NCBI GenBank assembly: GCA_030512295.1
Contig: JAULSR010000001.1
Coordinates: forward strand, 8,145,001 to 8,209,000
Direction of reading: 5' to 3'
Length of the DNA stretch: 64,000 bases
From: Bombardia bombarda
Taxonomy: Eukaryota > Ascomycota > Sordariomycetes > Sordariales > Lasiosphaeriaceae
Made by a program: the position numbers and the translations under genes. Under the pieces are notes generated by a model. It was not told where the DNA came from. It saw only the letters and a program-made list of their open reading frames with translations, and made no database searches. Positions 21,788-32,980 of the stretch are shown piece after piece. Each line of letters starts with the position of its first letter. Position 1 is the stretch's first letter.

Positions 21788-23890
21788 CTACACCTTATCT
21801 AACCGCACAGCCGGGTTGTTCTGCACGAAGTTCAGGTCCACCTTGTGGCCCAGCAGCTCGCGGATATTCGAGATGCCGTACTTAATCATGGTGGGTCGCT
21901 CCAACGAGAGACCCCAGCCAAAGACGCGCATGTCCTTGCTGTTTGAAGGTCAGTAAGCATACATAATTTTGAAGGAAGATCGAAAAGGTACGTACGGCAA
22001 ACCCATCGCCTCCAACATCTCCGGTCGGAACATGCCGCTGTTTCCAATCTCGACGAGCTTACCAAGGCCCTTGTCTACCAAACAATTAGCACATGACCAC
22101 AAAAACACTTCATTCGGGTTTAAGAAGAGTCAAAACTTACGGTACGAGAAAATCTCCATGCTAGGCTCGGTGTCTTTACAGAATCATGTCAGTATTAGAG
22201 CCCTCAGTAGATAAATCTAGCACGGACACTCACAGGGGTTATACGCCGGTTTATATCTGAGATCTGTGATGCCCATCTTGCCGAAGAAGATATCCATAAA
22301 CTGAAGCACATGTCAGCCACACAATCCTCAACATGGACTATAGAAAAAAAGCACATACCTCCATCAAACCTCCCAGCGTCAGGTTGTAGTCGGCAATAAC
22401 GCCCTCGACCTGGTGGAACTCGGCCAAATGTGTCGCATCGACCGTCTCGTTACGGAAAACGCGGTCGATAGAGAAATAGCGGGCCGGTGGGGGGCGGCCG
22501 TCAGGTCCCTTTTGGGATGCAAGCTTGTGAAGCATATTCGCGCTGATAGCCGTTGTGTGTGTCCGCAGCACCAACTTTTGCGTCTCGTCACCGGACCACG
22601 GGTACCTGTAACCTATCGAACCGTACTTGCCGTCCTATTATCCGCAAATCTTAGTTAGCACTCCTCGGAGGGGGAAGATAAGAGGGCAGATATGAGATAT
22701 AAGAAAGCCACTAACCTGGTGCACAGCCTGGACGTTTTTCCAGTAAGCCTCGTAGTCCTTGGTGTCCTCAGCGGACTCCGCCCTCGGCTTGTCGGCCAGC
22801 TTGGGGTCAGAGACGTAGAAGGTATCTTGGAGATCGCGTGCCGGATGCTGCTGCGGTACGAAAAGAGCGTCGAAGTTCCAGAAAGCAGACTCGACGAATC
22901 TAGAGAGCAAAGCCTCTACGTTAGCTAAAGAATCTCGAGTACCAGTCCCATAGTCCCAACACGTACTTGTCTGTGCTCATCTCCTCGAAGCCCATCTCGA
23001 AGAAGATCTGGCGCAGCTCAGAGCGGACCTTGTTGAGCGGATGCAGCGCACCGGCCTGTTGGTCGGCGCCCAGCGCCTTGAAGTTGTAGGGCTTGAAGGT
23101 GGCCGTCTTCCACGCGCCCGACGTGATCATGTCGGCCGTCAGGTCGGTCGCCTCCTCGGGGATGGCGAGCGCAAAGTGGGCGCTCTTGTGGATCTTGAAG
23201 CTGATGATTTTTTGCATCCTAATGAGCTTGCGCTTCTTCAGGTCGGCCAGTATCTTTGCGTTGGGGTATGTGCGCGTCTTCTGGATCGTCTGCATCTGCT
23301 CCTGTGTGACATCTTGTATCGAGTCCGACTGTAATAATAGTAGCCCGGTTAGCTACACTGGCTAGCTGGCCTCATTTGGGAATTTTGACTACGCACCGCC
23401 GCCTTGAACTTGCCGTCTGCAAAGAGAGAGGAGGGGCCAAGTTAGCTACCCAATTTCTTGTTCAACGTGTCCCGTATGGGAGATATTGGTGGTGGTGTTT
23501 TTTCTTTTACCAACCCTTGGTCTTGGATATCCACTTCTCCTTGAAGGCCTTTCCTTGGCCGATCTTGACAACGTTCTTGTCGCCAATGGCCTTCTCCAGC
23601 TCCTGGACAGTCAGGCCCTCGACGGCGGTGCGCAGGGCCTCGAAGACGCGGGCCTCGTGGCTGCCATTGGCGGCGATCTGCTCGCCCTCGGGCTCCAGGA
23701 GGGCCTCTTCCCTCTCCAGGGTATCATAGCGCACCATGTCGCGCGACGCCAGTCTGTCTAGGGCGGCCTTCAGCTCAACGAAGCCGGCGGCCGGGAAAGC
23801 CTCGGTCGAGAGGAGGGGCGAGGCCTGGTCGAGGGCCTGGAGGATTTGGCTTGTGAGGTCCCCCGCGGGGCTCACTGCTGAGGACGCCAT
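21788..23890 (-). CDS. frs2: Cytosolic phenylalanyl-tRNA synthetase alpha subunit
   Basis: Nine exons: 23890-23515, 23416-23397, 23328-22967, 22899-22716, 22634-22359, 22300-22234, 22173-22141, 22074-21996, 21938-21788, giving about 515 residues, the family's normal size. An upstream in-frame ATG at 23956 is possible, but MASSAVSPAG is the likelier start. The N-terminal ~200 residues carry the tRNA-contacting helical domains. The catalytic class II core follows, with FWNFDALFVPQQHPARDLQD, the motif 2-type RYFSIDRVFRNETVDATHLAEFHQ, and motif 3-type GWGLSLERPTMIKYGI near the C-terminus. It pairs with the beta subunit in an alpha2-beta2 enzyme charging tRNA-Phe. Exon 2 is only 20 nt, and intron 1 needs a GTTGGT donor to keep frame (a GTAAAA donor four bases on would create a stop). 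Confidence 0.95.
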
Positions 23891-24390
23891 GATCGATCGG
23901 ATTTTGCTGGATTTTTCGTTCGGTTTTCGGGGGGCTGTATCGCGGGCGGTTTTCACGGTTTCATGCGTTGTCCTCTCTGGAAGCTGGGCTCAAAATGTCG
24001 GGGGTCCTAGGCCGCGATTGATGGTGCCCTGCACTTGAGTCATCCCTCATAATGTCTGTCCCACCTTCCTGACCCCGCGGGCCCGTGCCCCGCCATTCTG
24101 CAATAATAATTTCCCGTTCTCCGAGCTGAGACCGCCTATTAGGCTAGCACTTAGAGCTTCTGCTAGCCGCAAGAGTCCCTGTTCAGCCTGTCAGGCACAC
24201 TACAGATTATCCCTCCAGCGGCTCGTCCCCTCGTTGATTCTCAGCCAGTCATTCATTCATCATGTCACACCCGCGGCGGCACTTGTCTGAGAGCTTCTTT
24301 CAATCAACGGGTACGCGATCCGCCAAAGGACGTTTTACTATTCTTTATTTCCATTCGCGTCAAGTTCCTGCTCATTTTCCTGTCCATTAC
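23891..24390. other. Intergenic region
   Basis: This holds the promoter of the synthetase gene and the 3' flank of the dehydrogenase pseudogene. No other feature is seen. Confidence 0.45.
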
Positions 24391-25045
24391 TCAAAGGTAC
24401 GATCGAACCTGCTCATCGTTCCACTTCCAAAAGTTATGCGCACCCCCGGTGCCCCCCTCAGCAGCCGTCTTGACGGCCTATTCCAGGTCTTTTCTGATGG
24501 GCATGAGGCGGCCGAAAGGGATGACTATGATGGTTCAGTCAGTACGGCCACTCCAGACATCACGCAATGACGCCTCGCTAGAAAAAGAAGAAAAAGAGCA
24601 GAAACTCACCCCAGCTCCCCGAATTCTCAATCATAATCTCAGGCGAGAAGCCCGCAAACAGCTCCGTACACGCGCCATACTCCTGCGGATAGCTGACCAT
24701 GTCGACCAACACCTTGAACGCCCCCGCCGCCTCGCGGTAGAGATCGGACGACAGGTTTCCGGGGTTCAGCGGTATGCTGATGACGCCGTCGATCTTGTGG
24801 CGCTTGGCGAACTCGACCCCTCGCGACTAGTTGCCTACCTTGCTCAGGCTGTATCTGTCCAGCCCGTCCTTCTTGATGTGGTAGTCGAGGTTGTCGAGCG
24901 GGAGGCCGACGCCCTTGGTCGCGAACATCTCAGCCGCCGACGACGCCACCTACACCTTGCCGCGAAGGTCCGGCAGATTCTTCTCGGTGAACTTGGGCTT
25001 CGGAGGGAAGAACTGCGTCCACATGCTATAAAATGACTGCAACAT
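24391..25045 (-). pseudogene. Short-chain dehydrogenase (SDR) pseudogene with three in-frame TAG codons
   Basis: Reading the minus strand from the ATG at 25045 gives a recognisable fungal SDR: MWTQFFPPKPKFTEKNLP, then YSLSKVGN with the catalytic Tyr-x3-Lys, GVEFAKRHKIDGVISIPLNP, and after a GTGAGT...TAG intron, VIPFGRLMPIRKDLE and FWKWNDEQVRSYL. TAG codons interrupt it at 24950-24952, 24827-24829 and 24478-24480. The segment that should hold the cofactor-binding TGxxxGxG strand and the first half of the Rossmann fold is deleted between RGKV and VASSAAEMF. The intron borders are intact. No complete parent copy lies nearby; the SDR at 48719 is of a different type. Confidence 0.8.
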
Positions 25046-26293
25046 GGCGAACAGAGTTGGTGCGGTTGGGTTTTGATGGGTGTGTTTGTTGTGGTGGTAA
25101 GTTTCTCAAACAGTTGGTGAGAGCTGACCAAAAGGGACAGACATAAGAGCTGGTCCCAGTCCTTTTATTAACCATCCCAGAGACGACCTCATGGCTTACG
25201 CCTTTCCCAAGGACGTGGCTCGTATTCATATGATTCGAGCAGCTGCCCGACTATCCGACTTGCCGATCACTACCAACAGTTCCAACTAACAGCTAACCAT
25301 GCTAGGGACATCTTCCAGAGCACCACTTGGGAGCCACCCATGTGAGAAGATTCGTACCGGGTTTCCCTTCTTCCCAAGCTATTCGATGTGATGAGTTAAT
25401 CGGAATGTCTGTCTTGATCCTTCAGTTAGACAGTTGGACTACATCTGGCGTACTTTGCGGCTTCACTCAAGAATTTCTGAGACAAGTGGAAAGCAGGCTA
25501 AGCTCTTGCATAATATGCAGTCTGCAGCAGACTCACACTGATAAGAACCTTAATCAGACATCACCATCAGCCCAACCAAGCGGTTAAGCCTTTCGTGTAA
25601 CGGTCAATTACCACCTCAACACAGTGCTGCGCAGCTGCTGTGGGTTCGGGTTCTGGATCCTCATGCAGGTCGAGGTCTCGATACTCTTATCTCCACGAGT
25701 GCGGAATTCAAGAACAGAATTCGGGTTTCGTACACGTATTGTTGACGATGGCCCTCGAGGGGCCTTCTACGAAGAGCATCGTCGTTATTTTATCTCCGAT
25801 ATGTCATACTCTGTGCATATGAGTACGTACCTAGTTTACGATGATTCAGCAACCATTCACTATGCCAAATGTGAAGAACATCAGCGAAGGAACCCCTGTT
25901 CATTCGCACATGCACGTCGGGTAGCTAGTGTAATCCTCTATCTCCATGAGACGGGCCTCCTCCTCCAGGCTTCCATTGAACACCGGTCTTGGCTTGCATA
26001 CAACGCAAAAAGGTTGTCGTGGCCAGCATTGGACTAGTGTAATCAGAATATGGCGTGGTGATTTTCCAAAGAGAAAAGCGCTTAGTGCACGTTGTAGGCA
26101 TATGTATAACCTGGCGCCTTCCATCCCAGCCGAGTTACTTCGGCACTTATGTACCACCATAACACGCCATTGCGTGCTTGAGACCGACTGCCATTTCCCT
26201 CTTCTCTGTCCTTTCTTTTTGTCGTTGGAAAAAATGAGGTTCCCCTCCTCCTCACTTTTCAGCCATGTCCAGCCTACCTAAGGCTGGCACTGT
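25046..26293. other. Intergenic region
   Basis: AT-richer sequence between the SDR pseudogene and the small secreted-protein gene. Open frames such as 25624-26037 show no domain, signal peptide or intron structure that I can support. Confidence 0.45.
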
Positions 26294-26770
26294 CTAGCAG
26301 TTGGTGAGGGAGAACGACTTCCAGCCCGTTGGTGTAGTCCCGCAGTGCAAGCTGGGGAGGGCGTACTGGTTCGGGCCCGAGCAGGTCGCGGTCGACCACA
26401 GGTTGACTTATGTGCGGGTATCATCATTAGCACAAATTACCATGGAAACTAGACCAGAGGAAGAAACTATTTCATTCATACCTGTGCAGCGCGGGGCCTC
26501 GAGGACGAGCATCGTCTTGACATCGTAGTCGATGCCGAGCCAGTCGTGGAAGACGACGCAGCCGCTGGCGGGCAGCTCGGACTGGTGGAAGGACGAGATG
26601 CCTGATGGGTACCAGTTGATGGTGCCGCACGTCTCGCCGGGCTCGCCGACGTTGTATGTGAAGAGGACGGGGTCCGTGGTCTGGCGGGTCTCGATGTCTA
26701 TGGCGGCGGCGCTGGCGCTGCTGCTGATGCCGAGGGCGAGTAGGGCGGTGAGAGTGGTGATGAGTTGCAT
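26294..26770 (-). CDS. Small secreted cysteine-rich protein, effector-like
   Basis: Exons 26770-26482 and 26406-26294; the 75-nt intron has a GTATGA donor and ATAAG acceptor, phase 1. The product is 133 residues. It starts with a clear signal peptide (MQLITTLTALLALGISSSASA) and a short propeptide-like DIETRQ stretch. The mature part has six cysteines (GETCGT, SGCVVF, PRCTG, TCSGP, LHCGT, and TNC at the very C-terminus), consistent with three disulfides. The second exon also reads cleanly as VNLWSTATCSG through FSLTNC followed by a stop, which supports the splice. I recognise no family. Size, secretion and cysteine content resemble fungal effectors or extracellular antimicrobial proteins, but that role is inference. 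Confidence 0.75.
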
Positions 26771-28282
26771 TTTCGTGAAAGGCTATGTTGGTTTTTGGTG
26801 GTGTGTGAGGAGGGTAACGAGAGGTAAGTCGATCTTTACTATTTGTTTAGGTCATATCTAACAACCTGGGAAGAGAACCACCAACCTTTTATATCTCTTT
26901 ACATTTTCCTCTTATCGTTTCCCTTTTTCGTTCGACAATCGGTTTATTCCGCAATCGACTATTCAAGTATAAAACCCTAGGAGGTAGGTATGTTTGTTTC
27001 TTGGCTATTTGATCTGTAATGCTTTGTCATACTTGACCGTAAAAGTTCCTCGATTTATAAATTTGTATATATGTAGCTAGGACGGGCGGGCAGCAGGCAG
27101 ACAGGCTACATAAACAACCTGGTAGGCATGGTTAAGGGTAAGTAAGTAGGTATCATTGCAGCATCGTGCTTATTCTTCTTTGGATCATGGAAACAATGTT
27201 TGGTCTAGCTCGCTTGCTGCTTTGGGACAGGCTAACAGATGGCCCATTATGACACTGGCTTCTTCTTTCCTCTAGTAAATCTACAACGCCCTTGACTGGC
27301 CTCACTTATGACTTAAGCTAACCTGATTAACCCTCATTCTGCTTGAGTACTTGCAAGGTTATGACAGTCCACTAGACATACTACCATTTCAATCCCTCTT
27401 GTGAAGTGTGCAATTCATGCCAATGGGTGAGTAGACCAGGGGTACTGTCCATATTCAACGATGGACGTCCATCAAATAAAGAACATGTTCGACGATTCAT
27501 CAGTACTACTTTAGGCATCTCAAAAAAGGAATTGTTTCCTAAAACAGGAATTGCCCATGGTTTACTTGGATGTGGACGGCCCGTACGCATGCATATATGT
27601 ACGCAGTTCACACTACTACACTACAGGTAGGGTTACCTCCGGGAATCGTACTTGGTTCCTGACTTGCATTTTCTTTGGATAGGTACGGGGGAAACTCTGT
27701 GACCCCACCTACTTCAAGCGGAATGACTATCGTGAACTTTGTGAGGTGCTTTTCATACTATGGTCTTCACACACCTAGTAAGTACGTTGAGGTAGCCCTT
27801 GTATACACCCTTGGCTTAACTCAGGCAGAAGTCAGATCATGCCCAACGAAGAAAAGGTGGGTTCCACAAACTAACCGCTATTACTTGTCTGATCTAGGTA
27901 GCTTTTAGAAATCAGCAGTGTTAGTAGTACAAGTTGATTATAGGAGTGCGGCAAAGAAAAGAAAGACAAAACTTTCACCGCTTTTGCGAACAAGAAAGAA
28001 AAAAAGGGGGTATGGTTATTATTGAAGCCAGTTATCTACATCTTTTATTGCAAGCACCTAACCAAGCATCTTCCTCCGTACTACACACATTTCGACCCGT
28101 TGTCTTGCCATCAATAGCTTTTTTTGTCGCTCCAGGAAGTCTCGGCCGTATGCCAACCGCTCCAGAACAGCCCGAGGAGGCGTATCAATTTGTAGGTTAT
28201 CACAGAACCTATTAGAATTAGTTCTCGAGAATCAAGTTTTATATCAAGCTTAAAAGGGATTCAACAAGTGCCATACAATTCT
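26771..28282. other. Intergenic region
   Basis: This holds the promoter of the small secreted-protein gene and the 3' flank of the caspase-like gene. It is AT-rich, and the short frames present are not credible genes. Confidence 0.45.
26886..26893 (-). promoter_or_regulatory. TATA box candidate of the small secreted-protein gene
   Basis: On the minus strand TATAAAAG lies about 115 nt before the ATG at 26770, a good match to a TATA box in a plausible position. Confidence 0.45.
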
Positions 28283-29944
28283 TTACGTAACTACTCGTAC
28301 TTTGAAATTTGCTGAAAGATAATCACGACGGGAAGAAACATTTTGAAGTTCCATCATGGGCTGTCTCGTGTTTCTGATCTTTTTTTTCGTCTTGCGTTGA
28401 CGCTCGTTGGCAAGCTTGTTGCTAATTTCAGTTGTGACGCTGATGTCCTGGGCATTCACAGGCATAGCGAGCAGCCACTTAGCCCACGAGTCGAAATCAG
28501 CAGTCTCAGGCAACCCCTCGGCTAATCGTATGTTGACAGACAAGTCGTAGTTAACTTTGCTGGGTTGTATATCAGTAGTAGGAGTAGTGTCAGCTGCTGA
28601 GACTTGCGAGGCCAGTCGTCGTCGGAGCGGCGAGATATGAAGACACCGTTCGACCTGGTTCCTAGCCAGGAAGCGGTAAATCGGGGTTCTCCTCCGCGGA
28701 ATATCCATGACATGGCACCCGTCCTCATCCCTCACGAAAGACCCATCGTATCTTCGAATTGGACTGGAATGGAAACTCTTTAGGCGCGTTGTTACGAGTG
28801 AGTGGAGGCCAATGTCGGTAAACGAGTCCTTGGATGACAGCTGGCAGAGCGCATCGATGAGCGACCTAGTGAATGAGTGCGGTCCCGGTACAGGAGCGAC
28901 GCCAATGACGGATGGCTCGAACCCTGTTGCGGCAATGACGCTGACGGCACCTTTGCCGCGGGTGTCAAATGACTCGGGCACTGCCTGGCAGGAATCCCAC
29001 AGGAGCAGGGCGTCGGCGTCAATGTCCTTGAGTGAGGAAATAACCATGCTCGACTCGACCTCGACTCTCGTCGCCATTTCGCCACTGTATCGTGTAAGTC
29101 ACCATGGTTCATGAGTTTCATTTGGGTTGTTTGTGGTGTTGGGTATGAGTTAGCAGGTAGGTACTTACGAATAAGAGAACCAGGTCGGTTGAGAGTCCCC
29201 CTCCCGAAAAGCATGTCCTCCGTAGTATATGATGACAAGATTCCCAGAATCGCTGTTCTGGTCGACAAACGACTCAACCTTTGTTGCCAGTTGACTGCTC
29301 TGCTGGGAGGACGGGATTGTCCAAATCTCGGTCTTAAACCCATAAGTCTTGCTAAAAACATTCTCCAGCTCCGTCACTTCCTGTTTAACAAGCAGTTGCT
29401 CATCTTCCCAGAATAGAAGCAAAGCACTAACATTCTTATACCGAGGAGTGCTATGTCGTGTCTTCCACTGGGACCTCCAGACGGGCTCAAGCTCATCCAC
29501 AAAGGCCTGCGTCCGAGCCGCGCGAAGTTCGCTGCGGTCGATGTCGTGAGACTCAGCATTCAAGATGATAAACCCTTGATCAGCCTCACAGAAACCCTCA
29601 GCGCGCGTGTCACTGCCAGGTTTTCCAGTAACTCGTATTAACGGTGTCCCGGGCGTGCGCTCTGGTTGTTCTGAAGCCTCAGAGCTGTTTTCTGAAGTTG
29701 CAGCGACTGAGTGAAGTCGCTTACGCTTTCGACCGACGTTTGACCCGCTCCGGTCATATGGGTGAAATATAACGGGTGAGGGAAGCTGTGCGCCGTCACA
29801 GCTGCTATCGGTAGCAGCAATGAGACTGCGGATATAGTCTGGTGTTGGAAGGGATTTGGGAGGCAGATTCATAGGAGGAAATGTCACGGTCGTATTATGT
29901 ATGCCTGAATTGGACGTTTGCAAAGAGCCTAGAAGGAAAGACAT
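28283..29944 (-). CDS. Caspase-like (clan CD, C14-type) protein
   Basis: Exons 29944-29169 and 29084-28283; the 84-nt intron has a GTAAGT donor and TACAG acceptor and joins WFSYS to GEMATRVE. The product is 525 residues. Residues about 1-120 look disordered and contain a basic GRKRKRLHS stretch that may be a nuclear signal. The caspase fold follows: ALLLFWEDEQLLVKQEVTEL, then NLVIIYYGGHAF with His244, then ALLLWDSCQA with Cys291. Their 47-residue spacing suits the caspase dyad. Two departures are visible: the usual Gly after the catalytic His is Ala, and the Cys is in DSC rather than DCC/DxC contexts common in metacaspases. The C-terminal ~100 residues are basic. It belongs with fungal caspase-like proteins outside the metacaspases, some of which are NLR-associated; no NLR gene is seen here. 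Confidence 0.8.
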
Positions 29945-30315
29945 TTTCCAAGATGTTTAATAAATCATTCAGCCGTGAAGCGATGGTGTCTACGATCATA
30001 AAGGAACAATATTGAAAGAATGAGAGAAAGAACAGTAATATCCCAAACTCAACGTTGAAACAAAAACACAGAAACAAAATTTTGTCAAGGCTTGGAAAGT
30101 AGAGTGGCATTGAGTCACCCAAATACCGAGCCCAATTCCGCGACCGAAACAGACATGTATTGGTGTTCTTGGCCCCCATCACCATTTTGTATCCAATGAT
30201 ATCCACCTTGAGCGCCACGGCGAAGCTCAGCCTGCATACACTATATGCAAAACAAGAAAGAAGAAAAGCTCAAGTCTGACTCACGTCATCTAAACCACCT
30301 TGGGTTACAGCGGAG

Positions 30316-30657
30316 TTAAGCCTCCCGACGATAAAGACATGTCAAGATATCTTGGTAAGGCTGAGATAGAGGGCCGAACCCTTTCCCACCGCTTGGAAGG
30401 CTGTCTAGAATTCCCACATTCAAGCAAACTGAAGGTGGCCAAAGGTTATGTTGTGTAATATCCAAGACTTCCCAGAGTTTTCCACTGATCTGGACGGCTG
30501 ACAACGGCAACTTCAGTTGCTTCATTTTACGATATCGACTCAGTGTCACTAACACGCAGTTACGATACGCCGCAACTTGAAGTCGACGAAGAGGCAAATG
30601 GCTTGTAAGTGAGAAACGAACATCTGGAACCCTTTCAGCCGACGGACAGCAGATCAC
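30316..30657 (-). other. Open frame of uncertain status upstream of the caspase-like gene
   Basis: This frame continues upstream past its first possible start toward an AG acceptor-like ATATAG near 30685, so it could be a 3' exon of an unrecognised gene. The text (PDVRFSLTSHLPLRRLQ, VAAYRNCVLVTLSRYRKMK) is not obviously random, but I recognise no domain and found no supported 5' exon. It could equally be noise. Confidence 0.2.
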
Positions 30658-32954
30658 TGAATACTCGTCTATATCTGTCTACAAGCGAGTACCATATGCC
30701 ATATCTCGCGGGCTGACCATGGAACAAGAGACAATAACGAAAACAACAATTCAAAGAAACAATAACTTAACCTTGGCAACACGTCGCCCAGCGAACAATA
30801 TAGCGGTGGATCTTTGTGCTGTATACCCCGTGGTAAGCAACATAACGCGGTAAGCTTAGCAACTGAACGACGGATGCAGTTCCAAGTCTGTGTGACGACC
30901 GGTTGTTGTCCGGGCCCAGAGCTAATAGTAGTACGCCCAGTTGCAAGTAGGCATGTTGATACTCGTGTTGATGCTTGCTGCTCGCGTCGTCGAATTTCCA
31001 TAATAACCGTGATGTGATTTGAACTGATGATCTGAGCGGAAAGAGTAACCTATTCTAGAGCGTCCCTCCGTAACAGCTTACCTAGTCTAGTATACCTAAA
31101 TGAGAATCATCAGCAGCATCATCATCACAATGACATCTTGGTATCGAGGCCCAGGTTGACGGAAAGAGGGGACCCGGGCCTATTTACAACAGCAGACAAA
31201 AACGAAACCCCTTACCTGGCGGGATACCACAGCCCTCAATCACACGCAGTCTGACTCGCATCGATAAGCTAGCCCTCTTTTCTCCGAGTCATCAAATCCG
31301 ACCATGACACCATGACCACTAGTTCTTCTCGGGAGATGCACAGTGGCATTGGTGGCAATCCTTGTTGGTCGGCTAAGGGGCTGGTCGGGTGGCCTGCTTC
31401 TTCCTTGGTATCCTGGGCGCACATCAGCAAAAAAACAAGCATCCCATCCATAACGTCTTTTTCTTTTTGCGTGTGTGTGCGCGGAGTGAGATTTTGCCCC
31501 CCTTTTCGGTGATAATAATAGACGGACGGGGACCGGGGACCGGGGGTTGAAGGGGGCAGGCATCATCGGCAAGAGGGTAAAAAACGTGATGGAGAAGGAA
31601 TGGGAAGGATTCGACACACCACCACCACCGCCAATCCTCAAGCACCCATCATAAAAAGACAAAAACAGAAAAGCAATTATGGTCGCGGGGGCGGGAGCAT
31701 GCGGAAGGAGCCGGAAACCTTTCCCCCTTCCCCAATCCCCGTGGATATTTCCCTTTAAACCCCCAACCTACCGGCGGGCGGCCCCCGATCCCCCCCTCCC
31801 CTCATCCTCCATGGGGTCCTGGAGGAGTGTTTTAACGAAGAGGGAAGGGAGGGGGGGCCACACCCAGGCCCCGGCTGCGCAACAATCGAATCGGGTTCGG
31901 TCGGGCAGGCCGGATTTTAAGTAACTGAGATTTTCGGCAATAAGAAGCACGACGCAGGCTCAGGCTCTCAATCCTCTTTGCCTCCCCGGGCCCCCCTCAC
32001 CCCCCAGTAAATACCACCCACAGGGCGGCCGCATAACGAAACAGAAACAAACCATCCATCAGGAACGAACGGACGTGGTGCTCAGATAGGAAGTTTAATA
32101 CCCTATTGGGTTGAGCTACCCTTTGTTTCTACAGATTTCTTTTACAACACGCCTCGGCATACAACGTGAGTAGGTATGTAGGTGGGAACTGGACGACCAG
32201 CAAAGAAAGGGGTAGGGATTGCCAACCGCCGCGGAAGCACCAGGCGGCATACTGCAGCAGCAACAGCAGCAGGTCATCCAGGGGTCCGTCCCAGGCCTGA
32301 AAACTCCCCCAGCGTCTTTCTTTCTTGCCGTGCAATTAAAGAGAGAAAATGTAAGTATTTACCCCCATTTGCCTTTTTAACGCGAGCTTTGGCGCGAAAG
32401 CGGGCGCGCGAAGCGAACAAGAGTTTTGTGTCAAGCGGCCCATTTCCCTACACAGTAACTTTTCTCCTCTCCCCCTGGCACTACAGCACGAACGATTGCC
32501 CGTATGTGGAATGGTTTGCGAAATGCCCTAGACGCACACCGGCCCGGGAGCCCGCCAGATATCTTGTGCAGCCGAGTGCCGAGGTGCGCGTAAAGTAGAA
32601 GGATTATGATTGCGGAGATATAAGAGTAAGTAGGTAAAATATGAAACGAGCAACGTGAGATGAAGCGAGGTGTTGTCAGTCAGATAGGAGGAGGATTTTC
32701 GAAAAGTCGCGGCTATACCCAGCCGCAACGATCAAAAATATCCGTATTGACGACCAACGAGAGCTTGGGGGTGGTGGTGGTTCACAAATCACGATCGTCG
32801 CAACGCAACCATGGTCAGTGCGTCCCGTTGCGTTATCCTAGCTGACCTGGAAGCGAGTCAGGAGGAACCAGAAGCATTGCCAGGCTGGCTCGGATGGGTG
32901 AGCCGTCGATGCCCATGTTGATGCCCATGTTGATGGCCATGGGTGATGCCAATC

Positions 32955-32980
32955 TATCCATCCATCCATCCATCCATCCA
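32955..32980. repeat. (CATC)n microsatellite
   Basis: About six tandem CATC units inside the gene-poor region. Confidence 0.85.

Noticed and set aside
24449..25036. Plus-strand open frame over the SDR pseudogene
   Set aside because: It has no domain, while the minus strand reads as an SDR despite its stops.
28915..28935. B-box-like GGTTCGAGCC on the minus strand
   Set aside because: It lies inside the caspase-like coding exon and encodes part of ATGFEPSVIG; no A box precedes it.
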